This document shows positions 53,939 to 62,906 of a stretch of DNA of 64,000 nucleotides, in pieces. This DNA is from Bacillota bacterium (GTDB taxonomy: Bacteria; Bacillota; Clostridia; DSM-8532): positions 186,001 to 250,000 of the forward strand of contig JAEYOK010000035.1 in NCBI GenBank assembly GCA_023411795.1, given 5' to 3'. How positions within the stretch are numbered: position 1 is the stretch's first letter; the number at the start of each line of letters is the position of its first letter. The notes beneath the pieces were generated by a model. It did not search any database. It saw only the letters and a list, made by a program, of their open reading frames with translations, and was not told the DNA's origin. A program made the translations under genes and the position numbers.

Positions 53939-55924
53939 TTATTCTATAAACATCCGACCCTTATTTAAAATATCTTCAACATAGGCTCTCAAAATTTCGC
54001 CCACACTCCAGGCCTGTGCATAACAACCTCTTGGAACAATTGGCTCATCACCGTCAAAAATTTCAGAAATAGAGCCGACACATCGGTCATAAAGATGATC
54101 TTCGATTGGTTCCAGTAGCCGTCTTGCCGTTGCTATACTCTCCTCACTGTAGTCATTTACCTTGATATATGCCGTAATAAACCCACCTAGAGGAAAAGCC
54201 CAGACAGTCCCCTGATGATAAGCCCCATCCCTGTCGATGAGCCTGCCCTTGTAGATGCCCTTGTATTCTTCGTCATAAGGTGAAAGGCTCCTCAATCCGT
54301 ATGTGGCATAAAGATGAGTAAAAACTGTTTGTACTACGGCTTTTTCCTTTTCTCGTTCTAATATCTGATAAGGTAGTGAAACTGCCCATATCTGATTAGG
54401 TCTTATTTTATCATCATTGCTGTCCACAACATCATATAAGCAATTAAGGCCGGGATTCCAAAATTTTTGGTTAAATGAGAGTTTTACTTTTTCAGAAAGC
54501 TTAGAATATTGCTTTCCGTCTTCCCCAAACCTTTGTGCCAGATTCTCCATAATTTTGAGGGCATTATACCACAGAGCATTAATCTCGACCGGCTTTCCAT
54601 GTCTTGGAGTTACTACCCACTCTCCGACTCTTACATCCATCCAGGTCACCTGATCAAGTCCTGAGCCCGCATGAATTAATCCGTCATTATCCATAAAAAT
54701 GGAAAAATCGGTTCCAGCCCTATAGAATTGAATTATTTCTTTAAGCTTAGGATAGATGTCCTTCCGTACAAACTCATAATTCTCATCATTGCCGGTATAT
54801 TTAAGATAACGGTCTATTGCGTAAAAATACCATAGCGAAGCATCCACAGTGTTATATATAGGTGGTGAGCCCTCATCAGGGAACATATTAGGTACCAGGC
54901 CATTTTTTACATAGAGGGCAAAGGTTTTAAGAATCTCAGCACAGGCATCAAATTGCTTGGTACACAAGGTAAGTCCGGTCAAAGCAATCATGGTATCCCT
55001 ACCCCAGTCAGCAAACCACGGCAAACCTGCCAGAATTGTTTTAAGGCCGGTAGACTTACGAAAAGCAACGAATTGATCAGCAGCCTGTACTAGGCTTACA
55101 GCCAGAGAATCCCTCAAGTCTGATTTCTCAACCAAATGCCGGACTCGCTGACGGGATTCCCTGATAATCTCAAAAGCTGAAGACGGCTTTTCATTTTCTA
55201 TTGTGCAAATAATTGAAACATTAACTTTTTCAAAGGGTTTAAGGCCGATTATGATATCATAAGGCTTAAAATGGTTATCAATGGCGCTTGATCCTGTTTC
55301 TATTTCTGTGACATACTCCATATTCCGCTCAAAGATTTCTTCACGTTTAATAAACTCACCATGGCTGGTAAAGAGCCTGATGGCAACGTCACGATTTTTA
55401 TTAGGAATCAGTCTAAGAGAGTCTCCATCTTGATTACAATCAAACTTAAGATCGGCTGTTTCACTGACATCACTATGATCTCTATAGTTAAAAAGAGGTG
55501 TTAACTTAAACCGGCATTCCTTATGTCCATTGTGAATTTCATAGCCCACTGCAGATGTATTCTTTCCATATTCCAGGGCAATCTGCTTCCTTATTAGGGT
55601 ATCCTCCACCTGATAAGAATACTCCGGTATTTCCTCATAGACGAATCTCTGAAGATGAAGGTGTCCATCGGTGGTCCACCCGGGCTGACGGCTTGCATAG
55701 ATGGGAATACTGTTCCCTCCAACAATTATCTCTTCATGAATTTGTGATAGAATCAGTACACGTTCCACAGGAGGATGCAGGCTGGCAATTAAAAGCCCCT
55801 GATGTTTCCTGTTGTGTGCTCCGATTATGGAACTTCCGGCATATCCACCCAATCCGTTGGTAATGACCCATTCCTTTCGCAGACCCTCTTCAAAAGTACG
55901 CCAGTTGCTTTTGCCAAATTTCAT
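53939..55924 (-). CDS. Amylo-alpha-1,6-glucosidase-like glycogen debranching enzyme
   Basis: This 661-residue enzyme matches the prokaryotic glycogen debranching family (GH133). The N-terminal part has EWVITNGLGGYAGSSI and NRKHQGLLIA, and the C-terminal (alpha/alpha)6 part has LAGLPWFADWGRDTMIALTGL, which carries the catalytic aspartate, then VPNMFPDEGSPPIYN and YHQGTVWAFPLGGF. It removes alpha-1,6 branches of glycogen-like glucan. It is the first gene of the four-gene run ending with CotH, an odd partnership that links storage glucan, VTC and CotH genes. Confidence 0.9.
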   Translation of the reverse strand: MKFGKSNWRTFEEGLRKEWVITNGLGGYAGSSIIGAHNRKHQGLLIASLHPPVERVLILSQIHEEIIVGGNSIPIYASRQPGWTTDGHLHLQRFVYEEIPEYSYQVEDTLIRKQIALEYGKNTSAVGYEIHNGHKECRFKLTPLFNYRDHSDVSETADLKFDCNQDGDSLRLIPNKNRDVAIRLFTSHGEFIKREEIFERNMEYVTEIETGSSAIDNHFKPYDIIIGLKPFEKVNVSIICTIENEKPSSAFEIIRESRQRVRHLVEKSDLRDSLAVSLVQAADQFVAFRKSTGLKTILAGLPWFADWGRDTMIALTGLTLCTKQFDACAEILKTFALYVKNGLVPNMFPDEGSPPIYNTVDASLWYFYAIDRYLKYTGNDENYEFVRKDIYPKLKEIIQFYRAGTDFSIFMDNDGLIHAGSGLDQVTWMDVRVGEWVVTPRHGKPVEINALWYNALKIMENLAQRFGEDGKQYSKLSEKVKLSFNQKFWNPGLNCLYDVVDSNDDKIRPNQIWAVSLPYQILEREKEKAVVQTVFTHLYATYGLRSLSPYDEEYKGIYKGRLIDRDGAYHQGTVWAFPLGGFITAYIKVNDYSEESIATARRLLEPIEDHLYDRCVGSISEIFDGDEPIVPRGCYAQAWSVGEILRAYVEDILNKGRMFIE

Positions 55925-56004
55925 TATACCTTCCTCCTATGAAAAACAAGCGAAACGAACCCTCTTTTTCCCATAATATCTTCCTCTTTACAATGTTACA
56001 GAAC

Positions 56005-56036
56005 GGGACGTCTCAATATAAGTTTTGAGACGTCCC
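56005..56036 (-). terminator. Inverted repeat after the zinc-ribbon gene
   Basis: GGGACGTCTCAA pairs with TTGAGACGTCCC around eight bases. The T run is poor in both directions, so termination is likely but not certain. Confidence 0.55.
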
Positions 56037-56076
56037 AGTTAACACATATTAACCTTATTCTATTAAACAGAGACTA

Positions 56077-56682
56077 TTAATACTGGAATGGCATATCAAA
56101 ATCAATAGGCAATGTGTTAATATAATCCATTACCACATCTTTTAATACGAAGTATAATATAATCATTAATATTATAACTATTAGGGTCATCAAGAGGGTA
56201 GCTTTTGCATAATTCTTCAAGGAACGGGCTTTAGGTTTAGCGATTGCCCATATCAACAACAGTATTACATAAAATACCGCAAACGCTAAAAACGCTATCC
56301 CAAGAGGATTTGCTTGATCTAAAGTTGAAAGCGTAGAGATAATAATGGCTATAGTGTAGAAAACTCCGAACGAAAAGGGAATAATATTCAAAAAGTGAAT
56401 TCCCATCCATGTTCCAAACGATACTGTCTTACTAGTCTTCTTGTTCTCTTCAGCAACCGGTGCTTGATTGTCTATTGGTGCATGCCCTGAAGGGGGGGAC
56501 TGGGTAAACTGATATGTAGGCTGAGCCGGGGCAACCGGTGGTGGAGTAATCGGTGGTGTTGAAGGATTTTGAGCAACTGGTTGTTCAGTTTCAGCAATCT
56601 GCTCATTTTCTAGCTTTCCTCCACATGTATCACAGAAAGTAAAATCATCTGAAAGAGACTTGTTGCAATTTGGACAATACAT
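56077..56682 (-). CDS. Zinc-ribbon membrane protein with proline-rich linker
   Basis: This 201-residue protein starts with a zinc ribbon (CPNCNKSLSDDFTFCDTCGG). A Pro/Gln/Ala-rich linker (about residues 40-80) and three or more membrane helices follow (GIHFLNIIPFSFGVFYTIAII, PLGIAFLAFAVFYVILLLIWAI, LLMTLIVIILMIILYFVL). The layout is common in Firmicutes; the function is not known. ATG at 56682 follows GGAGGG; the upstream extension has no ribosome site. It is divergent from the next small membrane protein. Confidence 0.75.
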   Translation of the reverse strand: MYCPNCNKSLSDDFTFCDTCGGKLENEQIAETEQPVAQNPSTPPITPPPVAPAQPTYQFTQSPPSGHAPIDNQAPVAEENKKTSKTVSFGTWMGIHFLNIIPFSFGVFYTIAIIISTLSTLDQANPLGIAFLAFAVFYVILLLIWAIAKPKARSLKNYAKATLLMTLIVIILMIILYFVLKDVVMDYINTLPIDFDMPFQY

Positions 56683-56891
56683 AATATCCCTCCGTTTTGA
56701 CCAATAAGGTCTTAAATTAATTGGATAAATATTCAAGTCTTATAGCGCAATTGTACCTATTAATATTACAAAAGTCAAGAAAAGGTCATTAATAGGTCAT
56801 ATTTTGTATTACTTCCAATATTTATAGATTGTATTTGTTTTGCCCCTATGTTACCATAATGTAGTCAATTTATTTTATTGGGGGGTCAATC

Positions 56892-57179
56892 ATGAACGAG
56901 AAAAATAACATCAACAGGTTTCGTTCCTTAGTTAATACTGCAAATAAAAAGTTATCCGGCCTTAACAAGGGAAGCAAGGTTCTTCTTGGTATAGGTAAAG
57001 CCGTTTTGTTTATTTTTCTGTTAGCAGCGTTATTCTTAGTAATAATGTTTATGTCCAATCCTACTTTCCTTGGCGGACAAGTTAAGTTAGTCGAGTGGAT
57101 TGTCCTCTACTCTTTCAGGTTTTGGGTCATTCTAATTATTGGAGCACTGATAATGGATATATTGATAAAGAAGAACTAA
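56892..57179 (+). CDS. Small two-helix membrane protein, unknown function
   Basis: This 95-residue protein has a basic N-terminus and two hydrophobic helices (AVLFIFLLAALFLVIMFM and WIVLYSFRFWVILIIGALIM). ATG follows GGGGGGTC with good spacing, and a TTGTAT-17-TACCAT promoter-like pair lies upstream, so I take it as a real gene. I do not recognise a family. Confidence 0.6.
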   Translation: MNEKNNINRFRSLVNTANKKLSGLNKGSKVLLGIGKAVLFIFLLAALFLVIMFMSNPTFLGGQVKLVEWIVLYSFRFWVILIIGALIMDILIKKN

Positions 57180-57180
57180 T

Positions 57181-57349
57181 AATCTTCTATAAGGGGCTGT
57201 CTCAAAATATTTATTTTGGGGTGGCCTTATGTAATAATCTACCCCTTCGGAAGATTCTGGTGACGACGTCAGTTGCCGCCTGCTTTTGCGGCAACAAGAA
57301 TCTTCTAAAGGGGGCTGTCTCAAAATATTTATTTTGAGACAGCCCCTTA
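57181..57349. repeat. Duplicated hairpin element (terminator pair around a long stem)
   Basis: Bases 57181-57218 and 57299-57336 are direct repeats (about 36 of 38 identical), each containing GGGGCTGTCTCAAAAT. Between them, GAAGATTCT (57250-57258) and AGAATCTTC (57297-57305) enclose GTTGCCGC/GCGGCAAC (57272-57295). The right copy completes a full hairpin (57308-57349) that can terminate both converging genes; the left copy lost its second arm. Confidence 0.65.
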
Positions 57350-57355
57350 TACCCT

Positions 57356-58552
57356 TTAATCAATTTGTGAATAATTATCAAAACAACCTTGGATATAGAT
57401 TATCGGTGTGCCTTTATCTCCGCTTCCCGACGTCAAGTCACATAATGACCCGATTAAATCAGTCAACCTTCTAGGAGTTGTGCCTTGGGATTCCATTTGT
57501 CCCACCAGATCATTATTCTTATTTTGAATATAGGTGCTTATTGCCCTTTTCAGTTCTTCACCCTGCAAATCGGCGAAATTATTGTCAGCCAGATATTTTA
57601 GCTTTACTTCATTAGGAGTTCCTTCGAGCCCCTTTGTATATCCGGGGGAAACAACAGGGTCGGCTAGCTCCCAGATCTTACCTACAGGATCCTTGAATGC
57701 ACCATCACCATATACCATAACTTCGACAGTTTTTCCTGTTCTGTCCTTAATATTCTTCTGTATGTTATCAACCAACCGCTGACAATCTCTCGGAAAAAGC
57801 TTAACACTATCCTCTGTTGCCTTATTGGAGCCTAATAAACCATAAATCTCATTAAAGCCACTACCATCAATTGATGATGATAGGATATTATCCAAGCTGT
57901 ATATTTTTTCTCCCCCATTTGCCTTAAGTATCCTTTTTGTCCTGTTTCTTGTGTGAATATCACAGGCCAATACGCTTTTCGTAAAGTTTAGGATTGTTTT
58001 AGGGTTATTGGAGAATATGACATCGCATTCACATCCGGATTCGATAACCAAAGATTTATAATAGTCAATATAATCCACGCCGGTAAAGGTGTGTTTTTGA
58101 TATCCAAACAATTCTCTGTACTGCTTTTCGTTTAAAACATCGGTCCAGGGATTAACACCTTTTTCATCCAGAAGATCCATATCTATAAGATGGTTGCCTA
58201 CCTCATCAGAGGGATAACTTAACATTAATACTATTTTCTTAGACCCCTTAGCAATTCCGCGAAGGCATATTGCAAAACGATTACGGCTTAATATGGGGAA
58301 TATAACACCTATGGTGTCATCCCCAAATTTATTATGAATATCCTTAGCAATAGCATCAATGCTGGCATAGTTACCTTGGGCGCGGGCAACAACTGATTCG
58401 GTGACCGCTACAATATCCCTATCCTTAATCTGAAAGTTTTCCTGAGAAGATGCATTTATCAAAGTATCGGTAACTACTTGTTCTATACTGTCACCGGTTT
58501 TTATTATAGGAGCCCTAAGGCCTCTTGATACTGTACCGATAATTCTTTCCAT
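57356..58552 (-). CDS. Coenzyme F420-0:L-glutamate ligase-like (CofE) protein
   Basis: This 398-residue protein has the fold pattern of the F420-0 gamma-glutamyl ligase family. It begins GLRAPIIKTGDSIEQVV, then DIVAVTESVVARAQGNY, typical of CofE, and continues with VMVYGDGAFKDPVGKIWELADP toward the end. CofE adds glutamate to F420-0 in methanogens and actinobacteria. Clostridia generally lack F420, so the substrate is likely another acid or peptide. ATG at 58552 follows GGGGGA. It is divergent from a LysR regulator, which probably controls it. Confidence 0.75.
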   Translation of the reverse strand: MERIIGTVSRGLRAPIIKTGDSIEQVVTDTLINASSQENFQIKDRDIVAVTESVVARAQGNYASIDAIAKDIHNKFGDDTIGVIFPILSRNRFAICLRGIAKGSKKIVLMLSYPSDEVGNHLIDMDLLDEKGVNPWTDVLNEKQYRELFGYQKHTFTGVDYIDYYKSLVIESGCECDVIFSNNPKTILNFTKSVLACDIHTRNRTKRILKANGGEKIYSLDNILSSSIDGSGFNEIYGLLGSNKATEDSVKLFPRDCQRLVDNIQKNIKDRTGKTVEVMVYGDGAFKDPVGKIWELADPVVSPGYTKGLEGTPNEVKLKYLADNNFADLQGEELKRAISTYIQNKNNDLVGQMESQGTTPRRLTDLIGSLCDLTSGSGDKGTPIIYIQGCFDNYSQID

Positions 58553-58595
58553 AAACATTCCCCCAAAGTATAAATCATACCCTTGTATTATACAC

Positions 58596-58612
58596 ACTTA
58601 TATGTTATAAGT
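58596..58612. promoter_or_regulatory. Perfect dyad in the CofE-like/LysR intergenic region
   Basis: ACTTATA-TGT-TATAAGT is a perfect 7-3-7 inverted repeat between the two divergent starts. A weaker related site, ATAAG-GTGTA-CTTAT, lies at about 58637-58651 next to the LysR start. This is the common arrangement of a LysR activation and autoregulation site. Confidence 0.6.
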
Positions 58613-58652
58613 AAAATCAATACGTGTTATATTGGGTATAAGGTGTACTTAT

Positions 58653-59540
58653 ATGATTACAAAGCTTGATTCTTATCGTATTTTTTCTCATGTGGCAAAA
58701 TACCAAAGTTTTTCTAAAGCGGCAAAATCCCTTTTTATGACTCAGCCGGCAGTCAGCCAGGCAATATTGAGTATGGAGCGGGAGTTAGGCACAAGGCTTT
58801 TTACTCGAACTTCCAAAGGGGTTATACTCACAACTGACGGACAACTTTTAAACGAATACATCAGCTCGGCACTTAATTTGATTGAGGTAGGAGAAAAAAA
58901 GCTATCAGAGTCATTGGATTTACTTACGGGTGAAATGAAAATAGGAGTCGGCGACACCATTTCACGTTATTTTCTTTTGCCCTATTTAGAGAAATTCCAC
59001 CGAAACTCACCCAATATAAAATTGCAGATTATTAACAGAACAACTTTGGAATTACTACATTTACTAAAATCAGGTGAGATAGATATAGCATTATGCAATC
59101 TTCCCGTTAAGGATTCGGCATTGGAAATACAAAAATGTACGGACGTTCATGATATATTTGTATGCGGTGAGAAATTTAAAAGTATTTGTAATATTCCGAT
59201 TAGCATGGATGAGTTGATTAAATATCCAATGATTTTCCTTGAACGAAAGTCTAACTCCAGACAATATGTTGACAGATATCTGCTATCAAAGGGTATTAAG
59301 CTCCAGCCCGAAATTGAGCTGGGCTCCCATGATTTACTTCTTGAATTCGCTAAATATAACTTTGGTATTTCATGTGTAATTGAGGAGTTTTCAAAGGACT
59401 ACCTGGATAGAGGCGACGTCTTCAAATTGAAACTGACAGATGAAATCCCCAAAAGAGCTATCGGTTTTTGCTTTTTAAAAAGTGTTTCAATGTCAGCCGC
59501 AGCTCGTAAGTTAGTTAGTATAATTATTAATACAACTTAA
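58653..59540 (+). CDS. LysR-family transcriptional regulator
   Basis: This 295-residue regulator has the N-terminal winged helix-turn-helix (YRIFSHVAKYQSFSKAAKSLFMTQPAVSQAILSMERELG shape, in two parts) and a periplasmic-binding-protein-like effector domain from about residue 90. ATG at 58653 fits the family N-terminus. It is divergent from the CofE-like ligase gene and very likely binds the dyad between them. The effector is unknown. Confidence 0.92.
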   Translation: MITKLDSYRIFSHVAKYQSFSKAAKSLFMTQPAVSQAILSMERELGTRLFTRTSKGVILTTDGQLLNEYISSALNLIEVGEKKLSESLDLLTGEMKIGVGDTISRYFLLPYLEKFHRNSPNIKLQIINRTTLELLHLLKSGEIDIALCNLPVKDSALEIQKCTDVHDIFVCGEKFKSICNIPISMDELIKYPMIFLERKSNSRQYVDRYLLSKGIKLQPEIELGSHDLLLEFAKYNFGISCVIEEFSKDYLDRGDVFKLKLTDEIPKRAIGFCFLKSVSMSAAARKLVSIIINTT

Positions 59541-59678
59541 AGAAAACAAAAAAGGATTTCTCAGTTTTAAAATAATTAAAATAATTAGTCATCTACAATT
59601 TAAAAGTATATAATTTTATTAGTTACTAAGAGTTTTTACTATTTACTAAATTTATAAACTATCGGGGGAGTTATTATT

Positions 59679-61607
59679 ATGAAGGAACTGATTAAGACCA
59701 ACACCATGCTCTGCCAAGGTTGTAATCGTTGTATACGCGTATGTCCTATAGAAGAAGCAAATATTGCATTTATAGACGGAGAAAACAATCGGATTAAAAT
59801 TGATCCTACCAAATGTATTCACTGTGGCGCATGTATTAAGGCTTGCACCCATGGTGCAAGGTATTATGAAGACGACACAGAAAGGTTCTTCCATGATATC
59901 AAAAACGGTGAAAAGATTTCTCTTTTTATAGCACCGGCCAGCAGAACAAATCACGGTCAGAATTTAGGCAGAATAATATCTCTTATGCGCAAGCTCGGTG
60001 TTAAAGATGTTTATGATGTTTCCTTAGGAGCTGATATATGTACCTGGGCTCATATTCAATACATAAAAAAATATAAACCAAAAGCTATTATCACACAGCC
60101 ATGCCCCGCCATTGTTAACTACATAACCCATTATAGAACAGAAATTATTGATAAGCTCTCACCTATTCAAAGTCCTATGCTATGTATGGCACAGTATATG
60201 CGTAAATATAAAGGAATAAATCACAAAATAGCTGCCATTTCACCTTGCATCGGCAAATCTGACGAGTTTGAAGAGACAGGGCTGGTCCAATATAATATCA
60301 CCTTTAAGAAATTGGAACAGTATCTTAATGATAATAATATAGCTCTACCCAATGAGATTTCTTCATTTGATGATATTGAGGCATCTCTTGGCGGTATATA
60401 CCCTATGCCGGGAGGATTAAAAGAAAACATTGAATTCTATATGGGTAACAGTCTGAGAGTTGACAAAAGTGAAGGGCAGTCAACCGTTTATATTGCTTTA
60501 GATGAATACGCCAAAGAAAAAGAAGAAAATCTTCCTGATATATTTGACGTTTTAAACTGTACGGAGGGATGTAATTACGGAACTGGTTGTGATAACATGT
60601 TTTCCCATCTGGAAACTAATAGAATAATGTATGAGACAAAAAAGAAAGCCATGTTAAAATATAACAAGACACTATTTGCCAACATGACTGCGCTTTTTCA
60701 AAAACTGGATAAAACATTGACCCTTGAAGATTTTTTAAGAGAATATAAGAAATCAAAAGTTAAACTTATTGATTATACACCTGAGCAATTAGAAGAAGCA
60801 TTTATTAAGCTTAAAAAAACTACCACATCTCAGCGTGAGCAGAACTGCTTTGCATGTGGCTCCAAGAGTTGTCTTGAAATGGCCGAAAAAATCGCAAAGG
60901 GTGTCAACAACGAAAATAACTGCATTGAAAAATCCAGAATGGATGTCAAGGAAGAGCATAAGGCTTATATGGATTCCTATCACGAAACCAAAGATCTTTT
61001 AAAGAACAATACTGATCTTTCCAAGGAACTTGTAGCCTATGCAGAAAGAACCATACATGCATTTGCCGAAATACGGGACAATATAGCTGAAATAGCTAGT
61101 AACAACGATGGTAATACACATGGAATAGGGCAATTGGTCAATGAACTGACAGAAGTGAAAAAACTGTCTAAGACCGTTCTTGATTCTATTTTGTCCATTG
61201 AAAAGGCTGTTGACAATTACATCACCATGTCAGATATAATTATAGAAGTGGCTGACCAAACCAATATGTTGGCGCTCAACGCCTCCATAGAAGCAGCACG
61301 TGCAGGTGAACACGGGAAAGGCTTCTCAGTTGTTGCCGAAGAGATTCGTAAGCTTGCCACCAGTTCACAGAAAGCAGTTGAGGAGGCTAACCAGAATCAG
61401 ACCTTTTCCGTCGATTCTATCCAGGCCATTAAAGCTGCCGGTTTACAAGTGGATGAAGCTGTTAAAAATGCAAACAACTACTTGGAGCATATCTTTGTAT
61501 CAGCGCAGGAAACCTCGGCAAAAAGCGAAGAAATTGCCTCAAGCTCCGATGAATTGCTTAAAGAATCAAATGATATTAATCGCATAATTTCTAGTATAGG
61601 TAAATAA
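59679..61607 (+). CDS. [FeFe]-hydrogenase-like/chemoreceptor chimera (redox or H2 sensor)
   Basis: This 642-residue soluble protein combines several parts. Two [4Fe-4S] motifs (CQGCNRCIRVCP, CIHCGACIKAC) come first. An H-cluster domain with partly kept motifs follows (QPCPAIV, SPCIGKSDE, NCTEGCNYGTGC), then an additional Fe-S module (CFACGSKSCLEMAEK). The last 170 residues are a chemoreceptor signalling hairpin (DQTNMLALNASIEAARAG ... GFSVVAEEIRKLA). There is no membrane helix or HAMP domain. The altered L1-L3 motifs suggest sensing rather than catalysis. It fits the sensory [FeFe]-hydrogenase-like group, which is thought to feed signals to kinases. GGGGGAG ribosome site; single gene with its own terminator. 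Confidence 0.88.
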   Translation: MKELIKTNTMLCQGCNRCIRVCPIEEANIAFIDGENNRIKIDPTKCIHCGACIKACTHGARYYEDDTERFFHDIKNGEKISLFIAPASRTNHGQNLGRIISLMRKLGVKDVYDVSLGADICTWAHIQYIKKYKPKAIITQPCPAIVNYITHYRTEIIDKLSPIQSPMLCMAQYMRKYKGINHKIAAISPCIGKSDEFEETGLVQYNITFKKLEQYLNDNNIALPNEISSFDDIEASLGGIYPMPGGLKENIEFYMGNSLRVDKSEGQSTVYIALDEYAKEKEENLPDIFDVLNCTEGCNYGTGCDNMFSHLETNRIMYETKKKAMLKYNKTLFANMTALFQKLDKTLTLEDFLREYKKSKVKLIDYTPEQLEEAFIKLKKTTTSQREQNCFACGSKSCLEMAEKIAKGVNNENNCIEKSRMDVKEEHKAYMDSYHETKDLLKNNTDLSKELVAYAERTIHAFAEIRDNIAEIASNNDGNTHGIGQLVNELTEVKKLSKTVLDSILSIEKAVDNYITMSDIIIEVADQTNMLALNASIEAARAGEHGKGFSVVAEEIRKLATSSQKAVEEANQNQTFSVDSIQAIKAAGLQVDEAVKNANNYLEHIFVSAQETSAKSEEIASSSDELLKESNDINRIISSIGK

Positions 61608-61654
61608 ATAGTTCACCTAAGTCATATCTCATTGTTTAATATCAGTTATAAACT

Positions 61655-61697
61655 AAAAGAGGCTTTCTCAAAATTAACTTTAAGAAAGCCTCTTTTT
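61655..61697 (+). terminator. Terminator of the hydrogenase-chemoreceptor gene
   Basis: AAAGAGGCTTTCT pairs with AAGAAAGCCTCTTTTTT. It probably also ends the convergent DUF3048 transcript. Confidence 0.85.
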
Positions 61698-61726
61698 TCT
61701 AGTGTAAATATCCATAGGATATTTGA

Positions 61727-62800
61727 TTACTTTATAGTAGCATAGTCGAGCTTACGGATAATCTCTATCCATGTTTGTCCGCGATTCAGTACCAGCGGTT
61801 TCCCATCCTCTGTGGTTATCTGTGTTTGAGCTTCTCTAGTACTCTTTGACCATTTTAAAGGGACAGATATACCTCCGGTAATATAATAACCATTACCCGA
61901 ACCAATGTTAACTAAATTTCTGCGTCCATATTGATCGCCCTCAATAACCGGCGCCGACATTTCCAATATAATAATATTGGCAGTAGTAACTTGCGCTTGG
62001 GTATTGCGCTCAATATGAGGTTCTCCCATTCTTAAACGGGCATATTGTTTCGTTTCCGGATTGTAAATAAAACCGCAATTGCTACTGCCCTTTGATGTAT
62101 CAAATTTTATGCTGATTTCCTCAGCTTTAACGCCATTATCTGCTACAGTAAACTCATCATGGTATGTAAATGGAAACGAATTTTTAGGCTCGGTCCTGTA
62201 TTTTTTATCAGCAACAAATTTTTCAATTCTTTCCCTTGATGTATAGGAATCCTGCCAGTTTTTCTTGTCTGTCGTTAGATCCCAAAAAGCTGACCCATGG
62301 ACCTGATAGTCGATATTCTGAATTTTTAACTTCGGAATATCTTTATATGCATAGGTACTTCCACCTGCATGGGTATAGATGGCATCATATTCCAGAACAT
62401 AATCCAGAAAATAGTGCCTTGAGCTTCTGACGGGGCCCACCATATCGGGTAAAGTATCCCAAAACAGGGCCATATAACGTGAAATATTGTATTCAACAAT
62501 TATTTCATATATGATTTGGGCTTGACTGATACCTCCCTGGGGCAATACTTTATCACCTTGATTGTCTATCATTACAGCCACAGGCCTAATTGATGAGTCA
62601 GGTATCTTAAAGTCAGGATTAAACAATAAATTATCTTCAGGCTCGGTAGTAATCGGCGGTTCGACAGTTTCAGGCGTACTTTCAGAGTTGCTAGGTGTTT
62701 GAGTGATTTCGTCCACCGGAATATTTGTGTTAGAGCCGCAAGCAGAAACAAATATAAGCACCACAGATATAAGAAATATTAGAATTGATTTCTTTAGCAT
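61727..62800 (-). CDS. DUF3048-family lipoprotein (YerB-like)
   Basis: This 357-residue lipoprotein has a hydrophobic N-terminus ending in a VSACGS lipobox, a Thr/Glu/Pro spacer, and the DUF3048 domain (RPVAVMIDNQGDKVLPQGGISQAQIIYEIIVE, in pieces, and LPDMVGPVRSSRHYFLDYVLEYDAIYTHAGGS). The C-terminal part (GFIYNPETKQYARL, then NIIILEM) belongs to the second YerB domain. The function is unknown. ATG at 62800 follows GGTGAG; the extended start to 62824 precedes the ribosome site. Confidence 0.88.
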   Translation of the reverse strand: MLKKSILIFLISVVLIFVSACGSNTNIPVDEITQTPSNSESTPETVEPPITTEPEDNLLFNPDFKIPDSSIRPVAVMIDNQGDKVLPQGGISQAQIIYEIIVEYNISRYMALFWDTLPDMVGPVRSSRHYFLDYVLEYDAIYTHAGGSTYAYKDIPKLKIQNIDYQVHGSAFWDLTTDKKNWQDSYTSRERIEKFVADKKYRTEPKNSFPFTYHDEFTVADNGVKAEEISIKFDTSKGSSNCGFIYNPETKQYARLRMGEPHIERNTQAQVTTANIIILEMSAPVIEGDQYGRRNLVNIGSGNGYYITGGISVPLKWSKSTREAQTQITTEDGKPLVLNRGQTWIEIIRKLDYATIK

Positions 62801-62829
62801 AACCTGATGCTCACCTCTTTTCATTGGTA

Positions 62830-62874
62830 AAGAACCCGCCGGCCAACATGAATAAAGTTTGCCGACGGGTTCTT
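62830..62874 (-). terminator. Terminator of the DUF1292 gene
   Basis: AAGAACCCGTCGGC pairs with GCCGGCGGGTTCTT on the minus strand, followed by TACCAATG; the T run is short but the stem is long. Confidence 0.75.
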
Positions 62875-62906
62875 AAATATTTAACTTGCCGAAGACAAAT
62901 TATCTG

